DNA from: an alpha proteobacterium AAP38
Lineage (GTDB): Bacteria > Pseudomonadota > Alphaproteobacteria > Azospirillales > Azospirillaceae
Length of the DNA: 64,000 nt
Direction of reading: 5' to 3'
Assembly: GCA_001296005.1 (NCBI GenBank)
Contig: LJHR01000015.1
Coordinates: forward strand, 186,001 to 250,000
Shown: positions 1-8,701 of the stretch, piece after piece
Position numbering within the stretch: the first letter of the stretch is position 1
Layout: the number at the start of each line of letters is the position of its first letter
Notes under the pieces: model-generated
What the model saw: only the letters and a program-made list of their open reading frames with translations
What the model was told of the DNA's origin: nothing
The model's database searches: none
Position numbers and translations under genes: made by a program

Positions 1-6
1 CGCCCC

Positions 7-1875
7 ATGCAGCACTATGATGTGATCGTGGTTGGCGGCGGCCATGCGGGATGCGAGGCGGCGGCCGCGGCGGCGCGTGCGGGGGCCCGTACGGCGCTGG
101 TGACCCACAAGACGGAAACCATTGGCGAGATGTCGTGCAACCCGGCCATCGGTGGCCTGGGCAAGGGGCATCTCGTGCGCGAGATTGATGCGCTGGATGG
201 TGTCATGGGCCGGGTGACGGACCAGGGCGGTATTCAGTTCCGCATCCTGAACCGGTCCAAGGGACCGGCCGTGCGGGGGCCGCGCGCCCAGGCCGACCGC
301 AATCTGTACCGTCAGGCCATGCAGAAGGCGCTGGCTGAACAGCCCAACCTGGACATCATTGCCGCCGCCGCCGAGGATCTGATCATCGATGCCTCTGGCG
401 CCTGCGCCGGCATCGTGACCGGTGACGGGCGTGAAATTCGCTCCGGCGCCGTGGTCCTGACCACCGGCACCTTCCTGCGTGGTCTGATCCATATCGGGGA
501 GGAGAAGATCCCCGCGGGCCGTGTGGGTGAAGAACCCGCCATCGGCCTGTCCCTGACGCTGGAGAAGTTGGGCTTTAACCTGGGCCGGCTGAAGACGGGC
601 ACGCCTCCGCGCCTGGATGGCAAGACCATTGATTGGGCAGGGCTGGAGATGCAGCCGGGCGATAATCCGCCCCCGCCCTTCTCCACCCTGACCGACCGCA
701 TCACGACGCCGCAGATCGACTGCGCCATCACCTACACCACGCTGGAGGTCCATCGGATCATCCGCGACAATATCCACCGCGCGCCCATGTATTCGGGTCA
801 GATTGAGGGGGTGGGTCCCCGCTACTGCCCCAGCGTGGAGGATAAGGTCGTTCGCTTTGCCGATAAGGAACGGCACCAGATTTTCCTGGAGCCAGAGGGT
901 CTGGATGATGACACGGTCTATCCCAATGGCATCTCCACCTCCCTGCCGCGCGATGTGCAGTTGGATATTCTGAAGAACATCCCCGGCCTGGAACATGTGC
1001 GCATGATCCGGCCCGGCTATGCCATTGAGTATGATTATGTTGATCCGCGTGAACTGACCCGGACGTTGGAAACCCGCCGCCTGCCCCGCCTGTTTCTGGC
1101 CGGGCAGATCAATGGCACCACGGGGTATGAGGAAGCAGCCGCACAGGGGCTGATTGCGGGCGTCAATGCGGCGTTGGCCGTGACTGGTTCGGCACCCTTC
1201 GTCCTTGACCGGGCGGAGGCTTATATCGGTGTGCTGATTGATGATCTGATCACGCGCGGCACGTCTGAGCCTTACCGGATGTTCACCAGCCGGGCTGAAT
1301 ACCGCCTGCTGCTGCGTGCCGACAATGCCGACCAGCGTCTCACCGACCGTGGCCTGGCCATCGGTCTGGTGGGCAGCCGGCGGCAGGCGCATTGGGCGGA
1401 GAAGAAGCAGGCCCTGGCGCATGCCCGCGATCTGGTCACAGGCCTGTCGGCTACGCCGAACGAGCTGGAAAAGCACGGGCTGCATATCAACAAGGATGGC
1501 GTGAGGCGTAACGCGCTGGACCTGCTGCGCTATCCCGAGATCGACTTCCCGCGTCTGTGTCAGGTCTGGCCAGAACTCTCATCCCTGTCGCCCGACATTG
1601 CGGAGCAGGTGGAGATTGATGGCAAGTATGCGGGATATCTGGACCGGCAGGAGGCGGATATCCGCGCCTTCCGCAAGGATGAGGCGCTGGAACTGCCTGC
1701 CGATCTGAACCCCGACAGCATCGCCTCCCTTTCGACGGAAATCCGCCAGAAGCTGAAGGCCACGCGTCCCGCCACGCTGGGGGCGGCTGCCCGTATTCCG
1801 GGTATGACGCCGGCTGCCCTCACCTCCCTGTTGCGACATGTCAAGAAGCGTGGGGGCGACCGTGGCGCCGCGTAA
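7..1875 (+). CDS. mnmG: tRNA uridine-5-carboxymethylaminomethyl(34) synthesis enzyme MnmG (GidA)
   Basis: FAD-dependent partner of MnmE (the complex installs carboxymethylaminomethyl at the wobble uridine of certain tRNAs; cytoplasmic). The 622-aa product has full family length. The FAD-binding GGGHAGCEA motif is at about residues 10-18, followed by the family signature [17 protein letters not shown] near residues 41-57. The C-terminal helical domain that contacts MnmE and tRNA is intact. The ATG at position 7 is used, and the upstream sequence lies outside the window. rsmG follows directly, and mnmG-rsmG-parA-parB is a classical alphaproteobacterial order. Identification is essentially certain. 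Confidence 0.97.
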   Translation: MQHYDVIVVGGGHAGCEAAAAAARAGARTALVTHKTETIGEMSCNPAIGGLGKGHLVREIDALDGVMGRVTDQGGIQFRILNRSKGPAVRGPRAQADRNLYRQAMQKALAEQPNLDIIAAAAEDLIIDASGACAGIVTGDGREIRSGAVVLTTGTFLRGLIHIGEEKIPAGRVGEEPAIGLSLTLEKLGFNLGRLKTGTPPRLDGKTIDWAGLEMQPGDNPPPPFSTLTDRITTPQIDCAITYTTLEVHRIIRDNIHRAPMYSGQIEGVGPRYCPSVEDKVVRFADKERHQIFLEPEGLDDDTVYPNGISTSLPRDVQLDILKNIPGLEHVRMIRPGYAIEYDYVDPRELTRTLETRRLPRLFLAGQINGTTGYEEAAAQGLIAGVNAALAVTGSAPFVLDRAEAYIGVLIDDLITRGTSEPYRMFTSRAEYRLLLRADNADQRLTDRGLAIGLVGSRRQAHWAEKKQALAHARDLVTGLSATPNELEKHGLHINKDGVRRNALDLLRYPEIDFPRLCQVWPELSSLSPDIAEQVEIDGKYAGYLDRQEADIRAFRKDEALELPADLNPDSIASLSTEIRQKLKATRPATLGAAARIPGMTPAALTSLLRHVKKRGGDRGAA

Positions 1876-1930
1876 ACCATCCAAACCGCTCAAGCTGCCG
1901 CCCATGCCCCGCCCGCCGGGGCCGCCGCCG

Positions 1931-2536
1931 ATGAGCCCGCAGCAGTTCCAGTCCCGCTTCGGTGTTTCACGTGAAACATTGGGGAAGCTGGAGGTCTATG
2001 CGGCCCATCTGCATAAATGGAACCCGGCCATCAATCTGGTCTCCAAGACCACTTTGGATGATCTCTGGTCGCGTCATCTGGCCGACAGCGCGCAGGTTTT
2101 CAGCCTGATCCCAGAGGGCACGAAGGTGCTGGTCGATCTCGGTTCCGGCGCCGGATTCCCCGGTCTTGTCCTGGCGATCCTGGGCGTGCCGGAGGTACAT
2201 CTGGTCGAATCAGATGTACGCAAGGCTGCCTTCCTGCGCGAAGTGGCCCGGGTAACGGGTACGCCGGCCACCGTGCATCCCGTGCGGATCGAGGTGGCGG
2301 ACACGCCCCCCGCCGATGTCGTTTCGGCCCGTGCCCTGGCGGAACTGACCCTGTTGCTGCCCTGGGCGCACGGAATGCTGAAACCGGGTGGCACCTGCCT
2401 ATTTCCGAAGGGCAGGACAGCCGAGGATGAATTGACCGCGGTGCAGGATTCCTGGAATATGCGGGTTGAGCGGTTCCCCAGCCAGACCGACCCGGCCGGC
2501 ACCGTTCTGCGTATCAGTGACCTTGCACCGCGCTAA
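1931..2536 (+). CDS. rsmG: 16S rRNA (guanine527-N7)-methyltransferase RsmG (GidB)
   Basis: SAM-dependent methyltransferase that makes m7G527 in 16S rRNA. From the ATG at 1931 the protein has 201 aa, the usual RsmG length. The SAM-binding LVDLGSGAGFPGL motif lies near residues 67-79, and the N-terminal NPAINLVSKTT block is typical. An in-frame ATG at 1838, overlapping the end of mnmG, would add a proline-rich 31-aa extension. I prefer 1931 because homology-like sequence begins there. The codons for VSRET near residues 12-16 coincide with a perfect parS site (separate entry), so this stretch is under two constraints. Confidence 0.93.
   Translation: MSPQQFQSRFGVSRETLGKLEVYAAHLHKWNPAINLVSKTTLDDLWSRHLADSAQVFSLIPEGTKVLVDLGSGAGFPGLVLAILGVPEVHLVESDVRKAAFLREVARVTGTPATVHPVRIEVADTPPADVVSARALAELTLLLPWAHGMLKPGGTCLFPKGRTAEDELTAVQDSWNMRVERFPSQTDPAGTVLRISDLAPR
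1963..1978. promoter_or_regulatory. parS: parS centromere site inside rsmG
   Basis: TGTTTCACGTGAAACA is a perfect 16-bp palindrome identical to the widely conserved ParB-binding consensus. It sits about 0.6 kb upstream of parA and 1.4 kb upstream of parB, inside the start of rsmG. ParB should load here as a CTP-dependent clamp and spread. No second full site was seen in the window. Confidence 0.93.
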
Positions 2537-2576
2537 GCGGTCTCGCCACAAGCCGAACGACAGAGGTTGAACGACA

Positions 2577-3398
2577 GTGCCGAGCGCCGCCCAGACCACC
2601 CTCCCCGCCCATCGTGCCCGTATCATCGCCCTTGCCAACCAGAAGGGCGGTGTGGGCAAGACCACGACCACCATCAATCTGGCGACGGCCTTGGCCGCCT
2701 GTGGCAAGCGCGTGCTGATCATCGATAATGATCCGCAGGGCAATGCCTCCACCGGTCTGGGTATCCCGCAGAGCAACCGTGAATTCGGTATCTATGACCT
2801 GCTGTTCGCCGACCTGACGGTGGAAGAGGTCGCGGTGGCTACCAGCGTCCCCGGCCTGTGGGTGGTGACGGCCAATGTCGACCTGTCGGGGGCGGAGGTT
2901 GAGCTGGTCAATGTCGAGCGCCGCGAATTCCGGCTGAAGGACAGCCTGGAGAAATCGTCGGGCGGGTTCGACTATATCCTGATCGATTGCCCGCCGGCCC
3001 TGGGCCTGCTGACGCTTAATGCGCTGGCGGCGGCGGATGCCGTGCTGGTGCCCCTGCAGTGCGAATTCTACGCCCTGGAAGGGCTGTCGCACCTGATCCG
3101 TACCATTGAGCGCGTGAAGCGCGCCTTCAACCCCACGCTGGATATTAACGGCGTGGTCCTGACGATGTTCGACCGTCGCAATAACCTGTCCGACATGGTG
3201 GCCGCCGATGTGCGTGGCTTCTTCGGGGAAAAGGTCTATGAGACGGTGATCCCCCGCAATGTGCGGGTGTCCGAGGCGCCCAGCCATGGCAAGCCGGTGC
3301 TGCTCTACGACCACAAGTCGGCGGGCGCACAGGCCTATATCCATCTGGCGGGCGAGATGTTGAAGCGCGAGCGGAAGCGGCAGTTGGCCTATGGATGA
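2577..3398 (+). CDS. parA: Chromosome partitioning ATPase ParA
   Basis: Walker-type ATPase that forms nucleoid gradients to move ParB-parS complexes. The deviant Walker A KGGVGKTT is at residues 23-30, and the Walker B-like stretch FDYILIDCPPALGLL and the DNDPQGNAS motif are present. Length is 273 aa. The start is a GTG at 2577, 40 nt after the rsmG stop, preceded by a purine-rich AGAGG. The gene overlaps parB by 8 nt, so translation is probably coupled. A chromosomal rather than plasmid copy is indicated by linkage to mnmG, rsmG and parS. Confidence 0.96.
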   Translation: MPSAAQTTLPAHRARIIALANQKGGVGKTTTTINLATALAACGKRVLIIDNDPQGNASTGLGIPQSNREFGIYDLLFADLTVEEVAVATSVPGLWVVTANVDLSGAEVELVNVERREFRLKDSLEKSSGGFDYILIDCPPALGLLTLNALAAADAVLVPLQCEFYALEGLSHLIRTIERVKRAFNPTLDINGVVLTMFDRRNNLSDMVAADVRGFFGEKVYETVIPRNVRVSEAPSHGKPVLLYDHKSAGAQAYIHLAGEMLKRERKRQLAYG

Positions 3399-4287
3399 AC
3401 CGAGAAAGAATAACTCCCGCACCGGCCTGGGCCGTGGCCTGTCCGCCCTGTTCGGGGAGGTGGCGGCGACGGAGGAAGAGCAGCAGGTGGACCGTGTCCG
3501 CCTGACCCGGTTGCTGCCCATTGATCAGGTTCATCCCGGCAAGTTCCAGCCGCGCCGCCGCTTTGACGAGGAGGCGTTGACCGCACTCGTCGAAAGTGTA
3601 CGCGAGCGCGGCATCCTGCAGCCGCTGCTGGTGCGCAAAGACCCCGCCGCTACGCCGGGCAATGCCAGCTATGAGATCATCGCCGGCGAACGCCGCTGGC
3701 GTGCGGCACAGCTGGCCGGTTTGCACGAAGTGCCGGTCCTGGTCCGCACCCTGACCGACCGTGAAGCGCTGGAAATCGCGCTGATCGAGAATATCCAGCG
3801 CTCCGACCTGACGCCGCTCGAGGAGGCGGAAGGCTATAAGCGCCTGATGGATGAGTTCGACCACACGCAGGAGGATCTGGCGCGGTCGGTCGGCAAAAGC
3901 CGGTCGCATGTCGCCAATATGCTGCGCCTTCTGGCCCTTCCGGACGATGTGAAGGCCCTGGTCCAGGATGGCAGCCTGTCCATGGGTCATGCCCGCGCCC
4001 TGCTGACTGCGCCCGACCCGATGGCGGCGGCGCAGGAAGTCATCAAGCGCGAACTGAATGTCCGCCAGACCGAAGCGCTGGTGAAGCAGATGTCGGCGGA
4101 ACCGCTGGTCCTGACCAAGGCCGTGAAGGACAAGGCGCCCGATACGGTGGCGCTGGAACGGGAAATGTCCCTGGCCCTGGGCCTTAAGGTTACACTGAGT
4201 GGCACCGGCAAGAAGGGTAGCCTCCAGATCCATTATCGCACGCTGGATCAGCTGGACAGTGTGCTGAACCGCATTTTGAAGCGGTGA
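3391..4287 (+). CDS. parB: Chromosome partitioning protein ParB (CTP-dependent parS clamp)
   Basis: Binds parS and slides as a CTP-gated clamp. The 298-aa product shows the family order: a basic N-terminal ParA-contact region ([10 protein letters not shown]), the CTP-binding [12 protein letters not shown] box near residues 99-110, the [15 protein letters not shown] segment, a helix-turn-helix ([20 protein letters not shown]), and a C-terminal dimerisation domain. The ATG at 3391 overlaps the end of parA. A large perfect inverted repeat begins 8 nt after the stop. Confidence 0.96.
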   Translation: MDEPRKNNSRTGLGRGLSALFGEVAATEEEQQVDRVRLTRLLPIDQVHPGKFQPRRRFDEEALTALVESVRERGILQPLLVRKDPAATPGNASYEIIAGERRWRAAQLAGLHEVPVLVRTLTDREALEIALIENIQRSDLTPLEEAEGYKRLMDEFDHTQEDLARSVGKSRSHVANMLRLLALPDDVKALVQDGSLSMGHARALLTAPDPMAAAQEVIKRELNVRQTEALVKQMSAEPLVLTKAVKDKAPDTVALEREMSLALGLKVTLSGTGKKGSLQIHYRTLDQLDSVLNRILKR

Positions 4288-4294
4288 GTGGGGG

Positions 4295-4363
4295 TGTCGC
4301 ATGCGCTTCGCTTATGCGACCTACAATCTTCACGTAGGTCGCATAAGCGAAGCGCATGCGACA
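4295..4363. repeat. 30-bp perfect inverted repeat, REP-like, downstream of parB
   Basis: Arms at 4295-4324 and 4334-4363 are perfectly complementary and separated by 9 nt (aatcttcac). Each arm contains its own smaller palindrome, GTCGCAT-N11-ATGCGAC, so the DNA can fold as one long hairpin or as two short ones. This nested design is like repetitive extragenic palindromes mobilised by RAYT transposases. It may also serve as the parB terminator, although there is no U-run. An apparent ATG at 4301 lies inside the left arm and is not a credible gene start. Confidence 0.85.
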
Positions 4364-4387
4364 TCGAAAACAATCCCGGGGAGAAGA

Positions 4388-4810
4388 ATGACCGACAGCA
4401 GCCAGATCGGCGCCGAAGCCGCCGCCTATTTCAACGGCTACAGCGCTGCCTTCGCCGCCTATGACACAGACCGCGTGTCGGCCCTGTTCGATCAACCCCT
4501 GACGGTCCTGACGGCGGCCAAGCCCATCGTGCATGGCGACCCGGACGCCATGCGCGCCTATGTCGATGGCATGCTGGATACCTATCGCCATATCGGTCTG
4601 GCCTGGCCCGTGCCGGCGGCGGTCTGGGCCTGGCCGTGCGGTGAGAATCTGGCGCGGGCGGAGGTGCTGTGGCTGCTGCGTTCCGCCGACCGGGCGGAGA
4701 TCATGCGGTTTTCCACCTCCTACGTCCTGCGCCGCGATGATGATGCCGGCTGGCGCGTCGCCGTTGTCATCTCCTATGAAGAGCCGGTGAAGCTGCCGGC
4801 TGGGGCCTGA
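4388..4810 (+). CDS. NTF2/SnoaL-like hypothetical protein
   Basis: 140-aa soluble protein. The sequence (AAAYFNGYSAAFAAYDTDRV at the N-terminus, a tryptophan-rich centre, and a FSTSYVLRR...GWRVAVVISYEE end) fits the NTF2-like cone fold used by SnoaL/DUF4440 proteins, usually small-molecule binders or isomerases. I cannot name a substrate. The ATG at 4388 follows a good ribosome-binding site (GGGGAGAAG). The in-frame ATG at 4301 lies in the inverted repeat and is rejected. The stop overlaps the next ATG (TGATG), so the two genes are probably translated together. Confidence 0.75.
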   Translation: MTDSSQIGAEAAAYFNGYSAAFAAYDTDRVSALFDQPLTVLTAAKPIVHGDPDAMRAYVDGMLDTYRHIGLAWPVPAAVWAWPCGENLARAEVLWLLRSADRAEIMRFSTSYVLRRDDDAGWRVAVVISYEEPVKLPAGA

Positions 4811-5193
4811 TGCCGTCCCTGCCCCTTACGCTGCTGCCCGACCATCTGGCCGTCTGCCGCCTGGCCCTTAATGCCGCCCTGCCCGCCTGGGCGGCGGGTC
4901 CGGGCTTTGTCAGCATCACGCGCACGGACGAGGAATTGTCCATCGTGGTCCGCCAGGACCGTGTTCCGGGCGATGTGGTGGCCGTGGGGCCGTGGCGGGC
5001 GCTGAAGGTGCAGGGACCCCTGGATTTCGCCCTGACCGGCATCCTGGCCGCCCTGACGGCCCCGCTGGCCCATGCCGGCATCAGCCTGTTCGCCATCGCC
5101 ACCTACGACACGGATTATGTGCTGGTCCGGGCAGAGGCGCTGGACGCAGCGATCAATGCCCTGACGGCGGCGGGTCATCGGGTGGCGGTGTAG
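4810..5193 (+). CDS. ACT-domain-containing protein
   Basis: 127-aa protein resembling the stand-alone double-ACT (CASTOR-like) proteins annotated in many bacteria. There is an SITRTDEELSIVV strand near the N-terminal third, and a C-terminal half (ALTAPLAHAGISLFAIATYDTDYVLV) matching the ACT beta-alpha-beta pattern. Such proteins bind amino acids; the ligand here is unknown. It starts at the ATG overlapping the upstream stop. Its last 41 nt overlap, tail to tail, the end of the convergent Fic gene. Confidence 0.75.
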   Translation: MPSLPLTLLPDHLAVCRLALNAALPAWAAGPGFVSITRTDEELSIVVRQDRVPGDVVAVGPWRALKVQGPLDFALTGILAALTAPLAHAGISLFAIATYDTDYVLVRAEALDAAINALTAAGHRVAV

Positions 5194-6784
5194 CGGCCTC
5201 CTTGGCGGCCCTGACGGCCTCCTCGAACCGCTCTATCTCTTCATCCGTCAGTTCCGGAAAATGCCGCTGCCGCTTATCGGCGCCGATGCGGCCATTGCTG
5301 ATGACCAGATTGACGAACAACTGCGCCTTGCGGTCGGGCATCGCACTCAGATCGTTGAGCGCGCGCAGCCCCCGGTCGAACTGCGCGACATAGGTCAGCT
5401 CGTTGCGCAGATCGACCTCGATGGCTTCTTTGATACAGCGATAGAGATACTCAACCTGCGGCGTGGCGTCGAAATAGCGATAGAGATCGGCGGTGTCATT
5501 CTCCACCACCACCTCAAACCCGCCCTTGCCATCATCGCGCCAATGCCAGTCGATATAGGGCATGATGGACGCGGAGAAGCGTTCAAGCGCTTCATCATAG
5601 GCGCGGCGGTCCCGCAGCATCACGGCTGATACCGGGATGACAATGCCGGGCGGGGTGAAGCCAAACCGCTCCAGCATATCGTGGATAATGAAACGGTGGA
5701 GCCGGCCGTTGCCATCCATGAAGGGATGGATGAAAACGAAGGCAAAGCTGGCCAATGCGCACACTACTGTGGGCGAAACATGTGGAGACGGTCCTGGAGC
5801 TAACCATTCCCTCTCATCGGGTGATAATTTTCGTTCTGCAGTCCAATAAAGTAGGTCTTTAGAAATTTGGTGACACCTAAGAAGGTCCTTTAGCCCCAGC
5901 ATCAAGGATTTAACGTCTTCGGCCCTTGGCGGAATGAAGTGAACTTTGTTATGACTGTCTAGTCTATTTTCGCCAACAAAGTTCTGTTCTTCCCGCCAAC
6001 CTGTGACGGTATATCGGGAATCGCCGATAATCAGGTTGTTGAGGGCGGTCTGACCGGCTTCAGAGGCGATGTCGGCATTATCCCGGTTCTGCAGCGCCGC
6101 GACAAACCGGTCAGCCTTTGATCCCTGCACGTCCTCTCGCTCCAAGGCGAAGGTGCTTTTTGTCTCCTTGCTGTAGATATAGTTCACGGCCCGCAGAACC
6201 ATGAGTGGATCAGCATCAGCCAGGAGCTTCTTAGCCTGTGCTGAGAGGTTGAGGGCCTGCAGTTCCTTCAAGTTTGCCGTTACCCGGACGGTTGGGCACA
6301 GCGCAGGCGTCCCAATCAGGTTATTCTCAATCCGATGGCGCCGAGAGGGTTTTCCATAAAGCCCGATCTGTAGCGCGGGGTCCAGCACCCCGACATGTTT
6401 GCCGATTGTCGCATCAGGCAAGTTGAGCCTTTCGCCTAGTAACCACTCATACAAAAACCAAGCACGCCGTGCGAACTGCCCGGATGGTTCCCGCCGGACC
6501 CAATCTTCCAATGGTTCTGGCCCCATCGCCCTGAAGGCGGCTTTCAGCAGGCCCAGTTCCAACGGCTCATAGCGGATGGCGAATTTCAGGTCGCTGATGG
6601 CGTCGTCGCCCTTGTCGTAACTGACTGGGTAGCGTTCTATCTGATGGATTGGCTGAGTATGGCTGCGACGCTGCCCTGCTCCCACGATAGAGATTGTGAA
6701 CGGCTCCGGCACGCGCAAGCCAAAGCGGTGGCGCAGGCCCATTTGGCCGGCGTAGCGTTCATTCCCGGTCAGGCGGTGTGGCAT
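5153..6784 (-). CDS. Fic-domain protein (putative AMP transferase, class II-like)
   Basis: 543-aa protein. The Fic active site HPFMDGNGRLHR is intact at about residues 353-364 (consensus HxFx(D/E)GNGRxxR), so nucleotide transfer to a target hydroxyl is plausible. Upstream, STFALER at residues 210-216 sits where class II Fic proteins carry the inhibitory (S/T)xxxE(G/N) helix. Here Arg follows the Glu, an atypical residue. The C-terminal 150 aa resemble a helical/winged extension seen in larger Fic proteins. The central part (about 5.8-6.5 kb) is visibly more AT-rich than its neighbours, which suggests acquisition. No separate antitoxin was seen. The true start is uncertain: no clear ribosome-binding site precedes 6784, and internal starts are possible. 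Confidence 0.88.
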   Translation of the reverse strand: MPHRLTGNERYAGQMGLRHRFGLRVPEPFTISIVGAGQRRSHTQPIHQIERYPVSYDKGDDAISDLKFAIRYEPLELGLLKAAFRAMGPEPLEDWVRREPSGQFARRAWFLYEWLLGERLNLPDATIGKHVGVLDPALQIGLYGKPSRRHRIENNLIGTPALCPTVRVTANLKELQALNLSAQAKKLLADADPLMVLRAVNYIYSKETKSTFALEREDVQGSKADRFVAALQNRDNADIASEAGQTALNNLIIGDSRYTVTGWREEQNFVGENRLDSHNKVHFIPPRAEDVKSLMLGLKDLLRCHQISKDLLYWTAERKLSPDEREWLAPGPSPHVSPTVVCALASFAFVFIHPFMDGNGRLHRFIIHDMLERFGFTPPGIVIPVSAVMLRDRRAYDEALERFSASIMPYIDWHWRDDGKGGFEVVVENDTADLYRYFDATPQVEYLYRCIKEAIEVDLRNELTYVAQFDRGLRALNDLSAMPDRKAQLFVNLVISNGRIGADKRQRHFPELTDEEIERFEEAVRAAKEAATPPPDDPPPSGH

Positions 6785-6798
6785 GGGGCGAAGCCGAT

Positions 6799-6942
6799 GA
6801 GAATTTGTCTGTGGCGACAGCGTGCCACAAATTCTTGTTGAGCTTCACGAGAATTTGTCTGAACCGGGGGTGTTCCCCGAAATTTTAATCGGACTTCTCG
6901 AAAACCTATCCAGAACAGTACCAGCTCACGAGTTTTTGTCTG
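6799..6942. repeat. Three short repeats at the DJ-1 gene 3' end
   Basis: GAGAATTTGTCTG occurs at 6799-6811 and 6849-6861, with a variant GAGTTTTTGTCTG at 6930-6942 that overlaps the end of the PfpI gene. Read leftward, the second and third copies each encode DK(F/N)S followed by TGA. AGAATTTGT at 6800-6808 also pairs with ACAAATTCT at 6827-6835 to form a small hairpin. The AT-rich segment lies between the start of fic and the end of the PfpI gene. It could be remnants of duplicated 3' ends or a transcription-terminating region. Confidence 0.6.
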
Positions 6943-7627
6943 GCGGCGCCGTCAATCCCAACCTAGCCGCCGCAGCCCTTGCGGCCACCCAGCGCTTTTC
7001 CTGCAGGCCCGCCGCCCGTGTCCGCATCGCCTCCACCATCGCGGGATCGGCGCTGTTTGGATGGCCGGTGTTGAAGGGCGGGGCGGGGTTGTATTCCATG
7101 GAGAGTTGGGTGCGTTCGGCGCGGTCTTGGTCAAACAGCAGGGCCGTCAGGTGCAGGGCGAAGTCGATGCCCGACGTGACGCCGCCGCCTGTGACGCGGT
7201 TGCGGTCCACGACCACGCGGTCTTCCGATGGCGTACAGCCGAACAGGGATAGCTGTTCCAGGGACATCCAGTGACAGGTGGCGCGGTAGCCGGTCAGCAG
7301 GCCGGCGGCGGCCAGGACCAGGGAGCCGGTGCAGACCGAGGTGACGTACCGCGCCCCCGCCGCCTGCGCGCGCAGGAAATCCAGGACCTCGGCATCATCC
7401 ATCAGGTCCAGCTGCCCCGGCCCGCCGGGCACGAACAGGATATCGGCCTGCGGTGCGTCGGCCAGTGTATGGGTGGGCAGCAGGCGCAGGCCGCCGCTGT
7501 CGGTAACGGGGTCGAGGCTCTTGCCGGCCAGGATGATCGTCACATCCGGCAGGCGGGCAAACACCTCAAACGGGCCGGTCAGGTCCAGTTGGGTCAGGCG
7601 GGGATAGAGCAGCATGACGATGTTCAT
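6926..7627 (-). CDS. DJ-1/PfpI family protein (isonitrile hydratase-like)
   Basis: 233-aa member of the glutamine amidotransferase-like DJ-1/PfpI superfamily. The nucleophile-elbow cysteine is C99 in VTSVCTGSLVLAAAG, followed by TCHW, the pattern seen in isonitrile hydratases and the N-terminal domain of GlxA-type AraC regulators. No AraC HTH follows, so this is the stand-alone enzyme type. A conserved acidic residue near the N-terminus (LDLTGPFEVF) is present. The ATG at 7627 has a good SD (GGAGAG). The substrate is unknown. It lies just downstream of holA on the same strand. Confidence 0.85.
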   Translation of the reverse strand: MNIVMLLYPRLTQLDLTGPFEVFARLPDVTIILAGKSLDPVTDSGGLRLLPTHTLADAPQADILFVPGGPGQLDLMDDAEVLDFLRAQAAGARYVTSVCTGSLVLAAAGLLTGYRATCHWMSLEQLSLFGCTPSEDRVVVDRNRVTGGGVTSGIDFALHLTALLFDQDRAERTQLSMEYNPAPPFNTGHPNSADPAMVEAMRTRAAGLQEKRWVAARAAAARLGLTAPPDKNS

Positions 7628-7657
7628 GAGGGGCTCTCCATCGCCGTGACCGGCGGT

Positions 7658-8689
7658 TCAGTTAGGTCGCCGCGCCAGCTGGGCGAGTTGGAAGAAGGCG
7701 CGCGAACAGATGGTCTCATCCGGCATATGGGTGCGTTTGCACTCCGCCTCCGCCTCCTGCAGCCGGTCCAGGGCCTGATGCAGCTTGGGCAAGGTCCAGT
7801 TACGGATCTGGGCTGTCAGGATGGGTTCCAGCTTGAAGAACACGGGCGGGCGCAGGGCCTTTACGGCGGCCTGTGGCGTCTGCCCCTTGGCGACATGGGC
7901 CACGGCCATGTGCAGTCGCTGGAAATAGCGCTGGGCGGCCCGCAGGATAGCCACGGTGGCGGTGCCATCGGCATAAAGGCGGCGTAAGGATCGGTCCACC
8001 TCCGCCATGTCGCCACCCGCCGCCGCCTGGGCCGGTTCATCCATGTCGAGCGCGGCGCTGTCGCCGATGACCGCGCGGGCATCCTCCAACGTCACCCGCT
8101 TCTGCCCCAGCATGTAGAGCGCCAGCTTGTCGATCTCTCCCCGCGCCATCGACCGGTCACCGACCAGATTGCCGGCCAGCCAGTCGCGCGCGTCCGGATC
8201 AATCTGCAGCCCATGGTCGGCCATCATGCGCCCGATGGTGCCGGCCAGTTCCTCCTCGCCCTCCACATAGCAGGCGATGGCGCCGGCGATGTCACCGGCA
8301 TCCTCCACGGCCTTGCGCAGCTTGGAGCGGGCATCCAACTCGCCGGCTTCGATGACCAGCAGCGTGTCGCCGCCGGGAAAGGCCTTCAGCAGATTGGTGA
8401 CGATTACTGCCAGCTTGTCATCGGCGTCGCGGACGCGCACCACGCGCCGCCCACCCGTCAGGGCCATGGAAGACAGCTCATCGCCTAAGCGGGCCGGGTC
8501 GGCGGTCACCTGATCGGCCTTCATTTCAGTCACGCGGAACGGGTCGGACAGGTCGGGACAGGCCGATTGCGCGGCGGTCTTGGCGCGTTCCCGCACCAGA
8601 CCGGCATCGGGACCATAGAGCAGGACCAGCCGCGTGGCCGGCGGCGGGCGCTTGGCAAAGGCGTCGGCGTTCTTCGGCTGAACCTTCAA
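7658..8689 (-). CDS. holA: DNA polymerase III subunit delta
   Basis: 343-aa clamp-loader delta subunit, which opens the beta clamp. The N-terminal LVLLYGPDAGLVRERA segment and the helical C-terminal collar domain (LHQALDRLQEAEAECKRT) match HolA. The start is a TTG at 8689 placed directly after a strong AGGGGAGGGGG ribosome-binding site and 12 nt after the lptE stop, so translation is probably coupled to lptE. The leuS-lptE-holA order is standard in alphaproteobacteria. Confidence 0.93.
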   Translation of the reverse strand: MKVQPKNADAFAKRPPPATRLVLLYGPDAGLVRERAKTAAQSACPDLSDPFRVTEMKADQVTADPARLGDELSSMALTGGRRVVRVRDADDKLAVIVTNLLKAFPGGDTLLVIEAGELDARSKLRKAVEDAGDIAGAIACYVEGEEELAGTIGRMMADHGLQIDPDARDWLAGNLVGDRSMARGEIDKLALYMLGQKRVTLEDARAVIGDSAALDMDEPAQAAAGGDMAEVDRSLRRLYADGTATVAILRAAQRYFQRLHMAVAHVAKGQTPQAAVKALRPPVFFKLEPILTAQIRNWTLPKLHQALDRLQEAEAECKRTHMPDETICSRAFFQLAQLARRPN

Positions 8690-8701
8690 CGCCCCCTCCC
8701 C

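Noticed and set aside
4301-4387. N-terminal extension of the NTF2-like gene from an ATG at 4301
   Set aside because: The ATG lies inside the 30-bp inverted repeat arm, has no ribosome-binding site, and the ATG at 4388 has GGGGAGAAG.
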